NCBI RefSeq assembly: GCF_000195295.1
Contig: NC_015388.1
Span: 3,192,001-3,256,000, forward strand
DNA from: Desulfobacca acetoxidans DSM 11109
GTDB taxonomy: Bacteria; Desulfobacterota; Desulfobaccia; Desulfobaccales; Desulfobaccaceae
Reading direction: 5' to 3'
Length of the DNA: 64,000 bases
In this document: positions 51,386 to 60,604 of the stretch, piece after piece
Numbering within the stretch: position 1 is the stretch's first letter
How the letters are laid out: the number at the start of each line of letters is the position of its first letter
Translations under genes and position numbers: made by a program
Notes under the pieces: model-generated
The model's input: only the letters and a program-made list of their open reading frames with translations
The model's database searches: none
What the model was told of the DNA's origin: nothing

Positions 51386-51823
51386 CTAATCGTTAAAATC
51401 TTTCAATTTTTCCCGCAAAGAAAAGCTTCTCCGCTCCTGGGATGATTCGTTTTCCGGGTATTGGTCCGTCTCCTCCACCTTCTTCTCGGGCATCTTCTCC
51501 TCACTGATAAATTTTACACTATGCAGGAACACAAAGCAGGTCTTGTTGTCCCATCCACCATACGAGGCGTTGTAAACCGTGAGCATACTTTCATTTTGAT
51601 TACAGTCCCTTAAATAATCGCTGGTGCGGCGGAATTTATATTTTGGACTGTTCATACTTGCAAACCCTTCAAAGTCATCTGCCTCACCCTCCTGGCCGAT
51701 ATATTTCGAGTGAATATTGATCGTTCCGACCATATGGGTACCATCTAGAAATTCGATTCTCACCTTTATCGGCAGATTGCTATAGTCCACACGTCCGCCT
51801 GGACGATAAATCTTGACGCTCAA
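51386..51823 (-). CDS. Hypothetical protein
   Basis: A 145-residue cytoplasmic protein that I cannot assign. The TTG start has AGGAGG 8 bases upstream. The first 110 residues are beta-rich (IKVRIEFLDGTHMVGTINI, ESMLTVYNASYGG, CFVFLHSVKFI), which suggests a small barrel. The last 35 are charged and low-complexity (EEKMPEKKVEETDQYPENESSQERRS). It converges on the chagasin-like gene with a 39-base gap. Confidence 0.65.
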   Translation of the reverse strand: MSVKIYRPGGRVDYSNLPIKVRIEFLDGTHMVGTINIHSKYIGQEGEADDFEGFASMNSPKYKFRRTSDYLRDCNQNESMLTVYNASYGGWDNKTCFVFLHSVKFISEEKMPEKKVEETDQYPENESSQERRSFSLREKLKDFND

Positions 51824-52170
51824 GGTTATGCCTCCTAATTAAACCCTATTATTTTTAAATCACCCTCAAACTATGAAAATCATTAACTGATAGCCTAGGC
51901 TTGCTAGCCGGCGCCAGGGTTGCTTTCTGACCGACTGGAAACTCCCGGCGCCAGCTAAAAAACTTATCGGCATTTTTTCCGCAAATAAAAATGTATAATG
52001 CCTAATAATACCGGCAAGGAAATTGCCGAGAGACCTCTTGTTTCCAAGCTCCCGCCGGATGATAGAGATTTACCTCCAACTCTGTTTGGAAAACCTGTAA
52101 CATCGTTTCCGGTTTCTGTTTTCTGGCAAATACATCTAGCCCGGATAATTCACCAAAATCCCATATACCC

Positions 52171-52229
52171 GGTGGCACAGGCTTTCCAGCCTGTGCAAAA
52201 AAACAGTCTGTATTTCAGGTAAGCCTGTT
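52171..52229 (+). repeat. Palindromic GGTGGCACAGGC element, left hairpin
   Basis: GGTGGCACAGGCTTTCCAGCCTGTGC is an intact left hairpin (shown here in summary: GCACAGGC/GCCTGTGC). The right half (to AAGCCTGTT) is degraded and lacks the CCACC end. Confidence 0.65.
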
Positions 52230-52351
52230 AATCCATGGCATTAAAATGAGTTAGCTATCTTTTTCAAAATATCATGAATAAACCCGACTAGTAGAATTAA
52301 ATTGTTATGGTCATAATGGGTTGCAGGACAGTCCGACATTGGCATTAAGGA

Positions 52352-52398
52352 CAAAAAAAGACAGGCACCCCTGGTTGATAGGTAGCGTCTGCCTTTTT
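52352..52398 (-). terminator. Probable terminator of the VWA/FHA/MotA-like operon
   Basis: On the minus strand AGGCA pairs with TGCCT across a 20-base loop with further partial pairing, and a run of seven Ts follows. A second T run on the plus strand makes it bidirectional in form. It lies 23 bases past the last gene of the operon. Confidence 0.55.
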
Positions 52399-52420
52399 TT
52401 AAGCTCTGATGATATCGAGA

Positions 52421-55400
52421 TTAATAGTGGTTCAGGGCAATTCTCTGGATCCGGCTATCGGCTGGGAATCTTGCCGCTCGTGAGGTATCCGGACTAGAGA
52501 CTTTGGCTAACCGGCCGGCCTCATCATAGCTGTATCGGGCCAGACAGGCCGGTTGGGCCTGATCACCGGGTTGCATTAGAAGAGCACGGGCAATCAGGGC
52601 CTGACCGTCTAGTCCAAAGGTATAATCAAATATGATCTTCTGGTTGCCCCACGAAATCGTTTTCACCAGCGGGTGTTCCGGCAGGGTTAGCTGTCCGTTA
52701 AATCTGCCGGCCCGGTCGAAGGGAATCTGCGTCTCATCCTGGAGTTCCAACCGGAAGGTGGCGTTATTCATCAGGGCCAAGAGTCGATATCTGCCCTCAG
52801 GTCGGGAGGGGTAATAGCCCACTCTGCCTAGGGCATCATTAAAGGTAAAGACGTCGCTGTCGCCGGTGTGCCGGTCGGTGATGCGCAGCCGCCGAGGCAG
52901 ATACAGGCTGGCTATTTCCACTTTGTCCGCACCTTCCGGCTTTAAATCATAGGCTGCGTAATTTAGCAGGTCCTTAGTATTACGCACATAATCCAGGTGG
53001 AAGCGATGCTCTCGAGAGAAGATCATATCGGTGAGAAAGCCGGCCTGATCAAACCAAAATTCGTTCCCTAATTTATCCGCCAGCCGGTAGGAAGTATCGG
53101 TCATGAGAAAGAGGCCGACTATCTGACTATCTGCCAGTTTATCAGGGACATAACCTGCTATGGCATAGCGTGTATCGGAAAAGGTGAGAATTTCCTGATC
53201 GCCGGAGACTAGATTTACCAATGCCATTTTTTCAGGGAGTTTGAGATTCTTAAAGTTGGTTTTGGTTTCACCGACGGGTTTGAGACGATAAGGTATGAGG
53301 AGATGCCAGCCATTGCCGAATTCTCCGGAGTCCTGCTTTTGCGGATTGAAGTATCGGACCAGTTCTAAACCCGGCTGATTGCCCTGGCGGAAGGCGAGAT
53401 CGGTCTGATAGCGGAAACCCCGGCAATCACGGCCGCTGGTAAGGGAATGCTGGGGAACCGAGGTATAGGATTTCTTATCCACGGCAAAAGAAACCGGTTG
53501 GGCCGGGAAGTCGGTCCCGGTAAGGGAGGACCGGGTGGAAATCGTAGTTTCGCCACCCCCTGAAGTCTGTGTCGCTACTGCCCGCTGAATAGCCTGGACT
53601 GCTTGGGGATCGTAGACATAATTTCCCTGGGATTTAAGATCGACACCGCCTTCCAGATAGAGCCCTGCAAAATGTTGGGAGCCTTTGACCAGGGCATCGA
53701 CAGTACCGGGCGAATCTTCCGTCATAACCAGATCTTTATTGGCCATGAGAAACCAGAAGAGCGGAACGCCCTGTTCCTTTAAGTACTTGGCCAGACTCAC
53801 CATCTTGGCATACTCAAACAGCTCCTGGTAGACCGGGTAGGCGGCAGCAATCTGTTGGTATTGCTCGGTGAAGAATTTGGCAAAAGCCTCATCGGCGGGT
53901 TCGGCTTTGGCGCTCTTATCCTGAAAGCGATATTCGGTCTTCAGGGTCATGCGGCCATCGGCGAAGAGGAGCAGACCGTCTCCTTGGGTGAATTTCATCT
54001 CTTCCGGGACGAACCAGAACCGGCGGCTGGCTCCGAGATAACGCAGGCCGTGACTGGCAGTGAGGGCGTCCACATCCTTGAAGTTGGGCAGGTTGGGTTT
54101 TTCGGTGCCGACAGCCCACTTTTTCATGGTGTAATCGGCTTCCCGCATCACCCGGCCCAGGTCGTTGTTGATGACGTTACCGATGTAGCGCACCAGTTGT
54201 TTTTCTTCCCCTGGGGCTATGGGATCGATAGAAATGCCAGGGTCCTGATTGGTAAAGTAGACCGACCAAAGGGCAGTGATAAATTTACGGAAGGCCTCAG
54301 GGGCAAGTTGGGCGTTGGCACCGTCCACGACGAGGGAGAAGTTGCCTTGAGACAGGTTAACCCTAGCATCGCCAGCACCCTGAACCTTCGCCGCTCCGCG
54401 CAGCATGACGCCGCCGACGTTATGGGAAAAATTCTGCGGGGGTAGATTAGGATGGAAATCTACTTTGGGAATGGGACCGCTGAGGGAGGAGGGAGAAATG
54501 GGGAGGTCAGAGATGGCCTTGTCAGACATCGAAAATTTGCGGTTTAAGGAACAACCAATATTATGTGGTGGATCAGGGACTCCAATATTTCCCTGTTGAG
54601 AATATCCGGGCATTTGCCATCCTTCCAAAGGGACTTTCCAGGATAGGACAGGCTCTTGTGGTTTGGAACGTATTACCAGTTCCTTCAGAGCAGTGATGTC
54701 ACCGTCTTTGAGGGTTGAGATTAAGGCCTTGATTTCAATACCACCGTCGATTTCCATAACCACGGATTGCTTCCCAAAATTCACCTTCTCTTCCCGTTTC
54801 AGGAGGTCATAGTCTTCCGGGGTTATAACCGCGTCTGGGGAATATTGCGAAAGCCAGAAGCTTACATCAGGTTTTTGGGCAAGGGAGCGAACCCCCTCTG
54901 CCAAACCTACAAGATCAAAAAGGACCTTCAATTTCCCTACCTCAGGGTGTGAGGCAGCGATATCCTGGAAGTTTTGGGTTAGCAAATCGGCGAAACGTTC
55001 ACCGACGGCGTCATGAAACCCGGTGATATCTTCAACTTTTTTCCCATTGACAGAAGCGCTCATCACTTGAGGGACAACACCGATCAGGATATCTTTAATG
55101 ACAAATACCCCCTCTCTTTTGGCCAGAGAGGAATTCAGGGGGTGGAACCAGAAGCGGGTGGAGACATTCTCGTCAACTCCTCGCTGACGGGCATCGTCCA
55201 CAGACATATCGAAATATGACTTTGCTCCCCAGATATCGCTGGAAATAAGCCCCAGCCCCAATTTTTTTAAGACTAGGTCGGCTTCCAGGAGTTCCTTGCC
55301 AAACTTTGTATTGGCCAACTTACCTTCAAACCTTACTTTTTGCTTGGCGGTTTTCAGCGTGTCGGGGGTTTTATCAATGCTTACGGAGGGCCACACCTGA

Positions 55401-55699
55401 TCCAGACAGCGGGCTCGCAAGGCTACCACAAAATCATCGAGATTGGCTTTATGGCCTCCCTTATTAACCTGACCGACCAGGATCAAATCATTGCTCTTCT
55501 CATCATAGATCATACCCACGAGGTTGGTAATACCCCCAAGCTCGATGACATCGGTATTCGCTCTACCGGTTTTTTTGACGAGACTCTCTGCCTCTTTTAA
55601 GGAATAGGCTACAAAAGGGCCTGCATGGGCATGATGAAGGGAAAAGATGAGCAGCAAAAGGAAAACTTTGCAACCGAACAAAAACCTCATCGTTCTCAT
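52421..55699 (-). CDS. Large exported protein with internal duplication and RHS-like C-terminus
   Basis: A 1,092-residue protein. The ATG at 55699 is preferred to an in-frame GTG at 55729 (AAAGGGA upstream); a signal peptide ends near HAHA (residue 26). Two homologous regions, about 87-325 and 470-690, share LDDFVVALR.../FRKFITALW, SVSID/GISID, EADLVLKKLGLG/EADYTMKKWAVG, RFWFHP/RRFWFVP and IAASHPEVGKL/IAAAYPVYQEL. They faintly recall planctomycete DUF1598 proteins. Residues about 770-1075 look like the start of an RHS/YD-repeat module (FGNGWHLLIPYRL; YSYDEAGRLAKV). Last gene of the operon; probably secreted or at the cell surface. Confidence 0.8.
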   Translation of the reverse strand: MRTMRFLFGCKVFLLLLIFSLHHAHAGPFVAYSLKEAESLVKKTGRANTDVIELGGITNLVGMIYDEKSNDLILVGQVNKGGHKANLDDFVVALRARCLDQVWPSVSIDKTPDTLKTAKQKVRFEGKLANTKFGKELLEADLVLKKLGLGLISSDIWGAKSYFDMSVDDARQRGVDENVSTRFWFHPLNSSLAKREGVFVIKDILIGVVPQVMSASVNGKKVEDITGFHDAVGERFADLLTQNFQDIAASHPEVGKLKVLFDLVGLAEGVRSLAQKPDVSFWLSQYSPDAVITPEDYDLLKREEKVNFGKQSVVMEIDGGIEIKALISTLKDGDITALKELVIRSKPQEPVLSWKVPLEGWQMPGYSQQGNIGVPDPPHNIGCSLNRKFSMSDKAISDLPISPSSLSGPIPKVDFHPNLPPQNFSHNVGGVMLRGAAKVQGAGDARVNLSQGNFSLVVDGANAQLAPEAFRKFITALWSVYFTNQDPGISIDPIAPGEEKQLVRYIGNVINNDLGRVMREADYTMKKWAVGTEKPNLPNFKDVDALTASHGLRYLGASRRFWFVPEEMKFTQGDGLLLFADGRMTLKTEYRFQDKSAKAEPADEAFAKFFTEQYQQIAAAYPVYQELFEYAKMVSLAKYLKEQGVPLFWFLMANKDLVMTEDSPGTVDALVKGSQHFAGLYLEGGVDLKSQGNYVYDPQAVQAIQRAVATQTSGGGETTISTRSSLTGTDFPAQPVSFAVDKKSYTSVPQHSLTSGRDCRGFRYQTDLAFRQGNQPGLELVRYFNPQKQDSGEFGNGWHLLIPYRLKPVGETKTNFKNLKLPEKMALVNLVSGDQEILTFSDTRYAIAGYVPDKLADSQIVGLFLMTDTSYRLADKLGNEFWFDQAGFLTDMIFSREHRFHLDYVRNTKDLLNYAAYDLKPEGADKVEIASLYLPRRLRITDRHTGDSDVFTFNDALGRVGYYPSRPEGRYRLLALMNNATFRLELQDETQIPFDRAGRFNGQLTLPEHPLVKTISWGNQKIIFDYTFGLDGQALIARALLMQPGDQAQPACLARYSYDEAGRLAKVSSPDTSRAARFPADSRIQRIALNHY

Positions 55700-55818
55700 A
55701 GAGCAAGTCCCTTTAAGGAATCCAGTCACTCTAACTAGTTGGTATGATTGTTACTTCCCCATAAGAGCACTGACATCTCTTTATTAGGCTTCTCTTATTT
55801 GGCGCCTGTCAGGATCTT

Positions 55819-57273
55819 TTATTCATAACTTAAGGCGAAGGGCACTTCGAAGGGCCAATCGCCTTCATCCAGGTGCGCGGCACTTAGGTTGGCGGTGACA
55901 CCACCATAAGTATTCCCCTGAATGTCGATTCTCTGACCACCACCGATATCCACTTTAGCGCCACCAAGAGCTGTGCTCATATCTTTCCAAGTGTTGAAAT
56001 TCTGATTTGTGGTCTTGAGCTGATGGACCTGGGTGCCTAGCCCCCCAACGCCCGCGCCTATTCCCTTGCCAGTTTCAACACCGATGGGTCCGAGATTGAC
56101 CCCTGCCTTATTGCTCAATTCAAACTTGAAATCTTGGGGGATAGTTGCTGCAGCGAATTCCCCCCAGCCACCCGGGACATTCGTTTTTAATCCATTATTG
56201 ATGTATGGTGCCAGCTTATCTTTGGCCCCGGGCGTAATATTACTATAGGTTTTTAATTCTGTTATAGCTTTATTGTACATGTTAATATCAGTTTTCTCGG
56301 CTACTTTGAGAGCAGAATGAAAGTTGTTGGCTGTTATCTGATTAGGATTCTGAGTAAATTCTTTAAAGCGTTTGGATAATTCGGTACCGAATTCCCCTTT
56401 GGCCATACGTATGAGTTTCTTTTCTTCCCATCCCCCCAAGTAAGCCGTGATGCGGCCGATATTGCCATCCACGATGCCTAAGCCGCAACCAGCTTTTTCC
56501 TTCGCCGTCTGGAAAATCTTCTTCGAATCCTCCAACTTCCCTAAAGCCACCTGGGCACACCCCTGTCCTACAAAGGCTAGGCAATAGTCCGGAGAATTCT
56601 GCAGTGCAAGGCCAAACCAACGGAGAGCCCCTTCGGCCCCCGCCTTTTTGCGAATATTGATGGTCCCGCGGTTAGTGTAGCCCTCGGCAAAATTCTTCCA
56701 TATTGCAACTGCGGTTTCTAAATCATTGATGGCTTGCAACCAATTTTCATTCATTGCTTGGGTTACGCCCCTCGCATTCAGGGTCAGGACATGCTTGTTC
56801 TCAGGTGACAGGAATAAGGCTTTATCAAACGCCGCCATGGCCAGCTCCCGCTGGTTATTGCGAGCCAAGGCATCTCCTTGCAGGTATTGGGTAATTGCTT
56901 TGGTGGGATACTTTTGAGCAAGCATGTCAGAAAATAATCGCCAGGTCTCCCGGTCTTGGGGAGAGGACGCGCTCAAGAATAGGCATAGGGACTCATTGTT
57001 TTTATTTATAGCCAGGCCTGCATGCCCTTTAAGGAGACGTAGTACGGGAGAGGGGGTTTGCGGGCTGACGTCCTTGAGAAGTTCCCAAACTTGGGGCCAA
57101 TTTTCTGCCAGCAGGGCCTGTTCCAGGGCCGGGGTGACTTCCTGGTCAGTTTGGGCCAGGGTAGATGAAGCGAGACTGAACAGGGCTGCCAACAGGAGGC
57201 AGGCGAGCAAGCCATGGCAGAGAAATCTGTCGAACTCTTTTAACCACCCAATTCTAAATCCCATGCAGTTCAT
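55819..57273 (-). CDS. Exported TPR-repeat protein
   Basis: A 484-residue protein; AAGGAGGAGACA precedes the ATG. The signal peptide ends near STLAQ (residue 41). Residues about 120-275 hold TPR-like repeats (AFDKALFLSPENKHVLTLNARGV, AINDLETAVAIWKNFAEGYTNRG, ALRWFGLALQNSPDYCLAFVGQG). The C-terminal 150 residues are Gly-rich with beta character (GPIGVETGKGIGAGVGGLG, GGGQRIDIQGNTYGGVTANLS), perhaps surface-exposed or a structural module. Probably periplasmic or outer-membrane associated, acting as a scaffold for the large exported protein encoded next. Confidence 0.75.
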   Translation of the reverse strand: MNCMGFRIGWLKEFDRFLCHGLLACLLLAALFSLASSTLAQTDQEVTPALEQALLAENWPQVWELLKDVSPQTPSPVLRLLKGHAGLAINKNNESLCLFLSASSPQDRETWRLFSDMLAQKYPTKAITQYLQGDALARNNQRELAMAAFDKALFLSPENKHVLTLNARGVTQAMNENWLQAINDLETAVAIWKNFAEGYTNRGTINIRKKAGAEGALRWFGLALQNSPDYCLAFVGQGCAQVALGKLEDSKKIFQTAKEKAGCGLGIVDGNIGRITAYLGGWEEKKLIRMAKGEFGTELSKRFKEFTQNPNQITANNFHSALKVAEKTDINMYNKAITELKTYSNITPGAKDKLAPYINNGLKTNVPGGWGEFAAATIPQDFKFELSNKAGVNLGPIGVETGKGIGAGVGGLGTQVHQLKTTNQNFNTWKDMSTALGGAKVDIGGGQRIDIQGNTYGGVTANLSAAHLDEGDWPFEVPFALSYE

Positions 57274-57333
57274 TGTCTCCTCCTTTGATCGAGCACTATC
57301 AGCGTATTAAAACACTATCCGCAGAGATGCCAA

Positions 57334-58170
57334 TCAGTTCCCCGGCGCCGGGGTGCCGCCGATGCGTTCATCCCGGCTGATGCTGCCGATGACGATTTCA
57401 TCTCTCATAGAGGGCCACCAGCCCACTTCATAGCCTTGTTGGAAGGCCAGGTCGCGAGCCTGGCGAAAGAGGGCAAAAGAATTTTTGTGAACCAGGAAGA
57501 TGGCCCGGTCATTGCTTTTATTTAAGGATTTCAAAGTCTTCAGGAAGGCGCCTTCAGGCTTCGGCAGGTCTTCGAGGGTCACGCCGGCGATTTTCGGTTT
57601 TCTCGTTTTGACCGTGACCGGGACGATATTACCGCCCGTCACAGTAGCAAACATATCCTTGGAATTATAAAAGTCCTTGTTGACGGGATAGAGTTTCTTA
57701 TTAATGACCTGAAAGTAAAAATCATCTCGGGAAGACTCGGTGACAACGTGGAAGCTCCCTTTGGTTTGGCCCCTGTTGCCCAAGCGCTGCATTTCCTGTT
57801 CTAGGGCGGTGACTTTTCTGGTTTTGGCGGCCACTTCCTTTTGCAGCCGGTCACGATTCTCGCGGAGAAGCCTGGTCTGCTGGTGGAGGTCTTGGGCCCG
57901 GTCTTCCCATTGTTTGGCCTGAATTTCCGTCTGCTGGAATCTGTCCTGCTGTTTTCCGAGATCCTCAGTCAATTGGTGGTTCGCATCCTGCTCAGCCTTA
58001 AGGTCCTGATTGAGGAAGTCAATTTCGTTGAGAAGGATCGGCAACCTGGGATCAATAAATCTGGGCTCGCCGGGAATAATCATGGGGGTGGTGGCCAGGA
58101 GGATGATGCCGATGATGGTAAAAATCGGGTCCTGAAACATTTCCATGAAAGAAAACTGCTGCCTTCGCAT
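57334..58170 (-). CDS. Single-span coiled-coil protein, ExbD/MotB-like partner 2
   Basis: A 278-residue protein. One N-terminal span (about 15-33) is preceded at once by D14 in FQDPIFTIIG, a place where MotB/ExbD/TolR carry their ion-binding Asp. A long coiled coil runs from about 45 to 125 (LRENRDRLQKEVAAKTRKVTALEQE). The C-terminal domain ends with a segment (NDRAIFLVHKNSFALFRQARDLAFQQGYEVGWWP) like that of the next protein upstream, in parts: xxIFLV...F..FxxAxxxAxxxGxxxxxxP. Predicted inner-membrane protein with its bulk in the periplasm. Its ribosome site lies in the 9 bases after the upstream gene. Confidence 0.75.
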   Translation of the reverse strand: MRRQQFSFMEMFQDPIFTIIGIILLATTPMIIPGEPRFIDPRLPILLNEIDFLNQDLKAEQDANHQLTEDLGKQQDRFQQTEIQAKQWEDRAQDLHQQTRLLRENRDRLQKEVAAKTRKVTALEQEMQRLGNRGQTKGSFHVVTESSRDDFYFQVINKKLYPVNKDFYNSKDMFATVTGGNIVPVTVKTRKPKIAGVTLEDLPKPEGAFLKTLKSLNKSNDRAIFLVHKNSFALFRQARDLAFQQGYEVGWWPSMRDEIVIGSISRDERIGGTPAPGN

Positions 58171-58179
58171 GATTGTCCC

Positions 58180-58860
58180 TTAGTAGGCTAATTCCAGTTG
58201 CCACTCCGCGTTTACAGGCTCATAGGCCAGGGTTAGACCGGTTTTTTTAGCCTTCTCGAAAGCGGCCGCAAAGGTTTTAAAGCCGTCGGGGCGGACTAGC
58301 AGGACGATGCCGTCATGACCGCCGATTGTATCTTTTAAGGCCTCTTTTTTATTCAGATCGGACAGGCGGAGCGCTTTCTTCCCCGGATAGATAATGGCGG
58401 CGCTGGACTGGCAGTCTAAAAACAACGGGTTGGTGAGAGTGGTAGCGCCTTTAAAATCGCGCCAGCGAAAGACATTTAGATCTTTTCTGTCTTGGGCCAG
58501 TTGTACTTTTCTCTGTTCCAGGTCGGCCAATTCCTTCCTAAGCCGGGCAATATCCTCAGCCAGGGTATGATCTGGAAGTTCTTTCTGCAGGCTGGCGATC
58601 TTCTTTTCTTCAGCGCTGATCTTACCCCTGAGGTAGTCAACCTTGGCTTGCAGGGCCTTCCCCTGGTTTTGAAGCTGCTCTTTCGTGACGGCCAGACCCT
58701 GGCGCTGCTGAATGAGAGACTCAACGTCGGGCAGCTCTTCATTGCGTTCTTCAATGGCAGCCCCCAGGTTTAAGGTGGCCAGGGAAAAGGCCAGAAAGGC
58801 CACCACACCCACCAGGCAGACCAGGAGCAGCAGTACCTCAACATTATCATTGTCTTTCAC
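58180..58860 (-). CDS. Single-span coiled-coil protein, ExbD/MotB-like partner 1
   Basis: A 226-residue protein with the same plan as the following gene product: N-terminal span (about 8-30, preceded by D5 and E8 in DNDNVEVLLLL), a coiled coil (about 36-130, EEKKIASLQKEL, ARLRKELADLEQRKVQL), then a compact C-terminal domain with LDCQSSAAIIYPG and HDGIVLLVRPDGFKTFAAAF, followed by KKTGLTLAYEPVNAEW. No known family name comes to mind. It overlaps the MotA/ExbB-like gene by 14 bases, which supports a membrane complex with that channel. Confidence 0.78.
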   Translation of the reverse strand: MKDNDNVEVLLLLVCLVGVVAFLAFSLATLNLGAAIEERNEELPDVESLIQQRQGLAVTKEQLQNQGKALQAKVDYLRGKISAEEKKIASLQKELPDHTLAEDIARLRKELADLEQRKVQLAQDRKDLNVFRWRDFKGATTLTNPLFLDCQSSAAIIYPGKKALRLSDLNKKEALKDTIGGHDGIVLLVRPDGFKTFAAAFEKAKKTGLTLAYEPVNAEWQLELAY

Positions 58861-59839
58861 GCCGGTTCCCTTCCAAGGGTTGGACGACGATCTCGTAACG
58901 GGGCGGATTGTTCAGGCTTTTTTGCAATCCCTCCATGTGGTGAATGAGTTCGGTAAATCCCGGTTCCAGTTTTTGCACCGTCTGTTTAAAGGCCTGATCA
59001 AGTTGGTGCAGGAATTTCTGCAACAGATCGCGCAGGAAGGCCTCTAATAGTCTGGGTTGGGCCGTAACATCAGGATTGGCGTGGGAGAGGCGGGAGATCA
59101 GGACGCGGGCTTTTTCATCCACCCGATCGACAAACAGCTCTTCTTTCCGGCGCAAGAGGGAAGACAACATCACCACGATAATGGTGTATCCCAAAGCCAG
59201 AAGAGTGGTATCAAAGGAGACGCTCAGGGAGGCAGCCAGGTCTTTTAAAAGGGTGCGGAGGGCTTCGATATTACCGGCAGTTTCAGAAAGCTCGGGGAAT
59301 TTGGCCATGCCCAGGGAGAGCCCTACCACCGTCCCCAGAAAACCTAAGACCGGAATGAGTTGTTTCAAGGCGTTCAGGATGAGATGGCCGCCTTCAATCT
59401 GCTCCAGATCCCGGCGTGATAACTCCTGATTGAGACGCACCACCTCCTCCCCGTAGGTATAGCCCCACAACAATTCGCCCAAGCGGCGGAAACTGATGGG
59501 ATTGTCGTAGGTAATCGCCAAACCCTGAATGGCCTCGAGCAGTTCTTGCGCCGATTCCGGCGTGATCTGTTCCTGAAGTTGATCGATGGAGACCTTGGTA
59601 TCCAAAATTCGGCTTTCTTTCTTGAGGTCGACAGACTTGCTGACGACAAAAAGCAAGGCGGTGAAAAATAACCAGGTGGTGAGCGCCTGGACATACCAGC
59701 AGCGGAAAAAGAAGCTGCGCAGGAAGGAATCGGAACTGAAAAAAGAGATGGTCAGATAGAACAGGCCGGTTAAGAAGAGAGCAGCAAGAAAAACGAAGGC
59801 ATTTGACTCGATGACGATCTTTTTCAGACTCGATTTCAC
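58847..59839 (-). CDS. MotA/TolQ/ExbB-type proton-channel family protein
   Basis: A 330-residue membrane protein starting at GTG (GAGGTGGCAAC upstream). Spans lie at about 13-33, 49-66, 158-178 and 205-227. The last two carry the family signatures: PVLGFLGTVVGLSLGM and SFDTTLLALGYTIIVVML. A cytoplasmic loop of about 90 residues separates spans 2 and 3, and a helical cytoplasmic tail of about 100 residues follows (LLEAFLRDLLQKFLHQLDQAF). This family converts proton or sodium flow into motion with a MotB/ExbD/TolR partner. The two coiled-coil proteins encoded next are the likely partners. It is not flagellar: no motB-type OmpA domain is present. Confidence 0.88.
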   Translation of the reverse strand: MKSSLKKIVIESNAFVFLAALFLTGLFYLTISFFSSDSFLRSFFFRCWYVQALTTWLFFTALLFVVSKSVDLKKESRILDTKVSIDQLQEQITPESAQELLEAIQGLAITYDNPISFRRLGELLWGYTYGEEVVRLNQELSRRDLEQIEGGHLILNALKQLIPVLGFLGTVVGLSLGMAKFPELSETAGNIEALRTLLKDLAASLSVSFDTTLLALGYTIIVVMLSSLLRRKEELFVDRVDEKARVLISRLSHANPDVTAQPRLLEAFLRDLLQKFLHQLDQAFKQTVQKLEPGFTELIHHMEGLQKSLNNPPRYEIVVQPLEGNRRERQ

Positions 59840-59875
59840 GTTGCCACCTCAAGCTCAGGATTTTGGCACCACCGG

Positions 59876-60604
59876 CTAATAGTCCGGGACCAGCAGAATA
59901 ACTGAGATGTTATCCCTGCCACCATTCTTGTTGGCCAGGGTAACCAACTTATCAGCCGCCTCCTGGAGATAGTCCGATCTGCGGCGCACGACTTTGTTGA
60001 TTTTCTTTTCAGGAACCATATCGGTAAGACCGTCAGAACACAGGAGGACTATATCTCCGGGAATCAGATCAATGTTTTTAATGTCGGGACCTTGATACTC
60101 CGGACAACCTAAACATTGGGTAATAATGTGGCGCAGGCTGTGAGATTGGGCCTCTCGGGGAGACAGCAGACCGGATTTCACCATCTGACTGACATAGGAA
60201 TGGTCTTCGGTTAATGGCATGATACCCCGGCTGTTAATAAGATAGGCGCGGCTATCTCCGATGTGAGCAATGTGGAGTTTTGGCGGAGTCAGGAGACCTA
60301 CTACCGCGGTGGTGGCCATGCCGGTCAGCGATTGGTCTGCTTCGGCCCGGGAGAGCACTGCAGCATGGGCGTCAGCAAAGGCCTGCTGTAAAAGAACCGA
60401 AAAATCAGGTTCAGGGGATTCTCTGAGTCCATTCTGAATGGTTTGTTGAATACTCTCTGCGGCCAACTGGCTGGCTACCTCGCCCCCTTGGGCGCCGCCA
60501 ACGCCGTCAGCAACCAGGTAAAGTCCCAAGAGCTGGTCAATCAGGAGGAAATCTTCGTTATGGGGCCGAATCTTTCCCGGATGCGAGCTGTAACCTAGTT
60601 TCAT
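59876..60604 (-). CDS. PP2C-type Ser/Thr protein phosphatase
   Basis: A 242-residue soluble phosphatase with the complete PP2C metal and catalytic set: RPHNED, VADGVGGAQGGEVAS, GDSRAYLI, LTEDHSYV, CSDGLTDMV and GGRDNISVILL. It should remove phosphate from Ser/Thr of partner proteins, most simply of proteins bound by the two FHA modules encoded just upstream. Its ATG overlaps the upstream FHA stop as ATGA, so translation is coupled. No kinase gene is visible; it may lie beyond the right edge. Confidence 0.95.
   Translation of the reverse strand: MKLGYSSHPGKIRPHNEDFLLIDQLLGLYLVADGVGGAQGGEVASQLAAESIQQTIQNGLRESPEPDFSVLLQQAFADAHAAVLSRAEADQSLTGMATTAVVGLLTPPKLHIAHIGDSRAYLINSRGIMPLTEDHSYVSQMVKSGLLSPREAQSHSLRHIITQCLGCPEYQGPDIKNIDLIPGDIVLLCSDGLTDMVPEKKINKVVRRRSDYLQEAADKLVTLANKNGGRDNISVILLVPDY

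Larger units (their letters stand above)
51824..52420. other. Gene-free region with one repeat and a terminator
   Basis: About 600 bases. Contains a partial palindromic GGTGGCACAGGC element (52171-52229) and a T-rich hairpin at the end of the minus-strand operon (52352-52398). A 74-residue frame at 51998 (AAGGAAATT beforehand) lacks any family resemblance and was not called. Confidence 0.55.

Noticed and set aside
51998-52222. 74-residue frame
   Set aside because: Ends inside a palindromic element and has no similarity to known proteins that I can see.
53855-54445. 196-residue frame on the plus strand
   Set aside because: Antisense shadow of the large exported protein; no ribosome site and no known motif.
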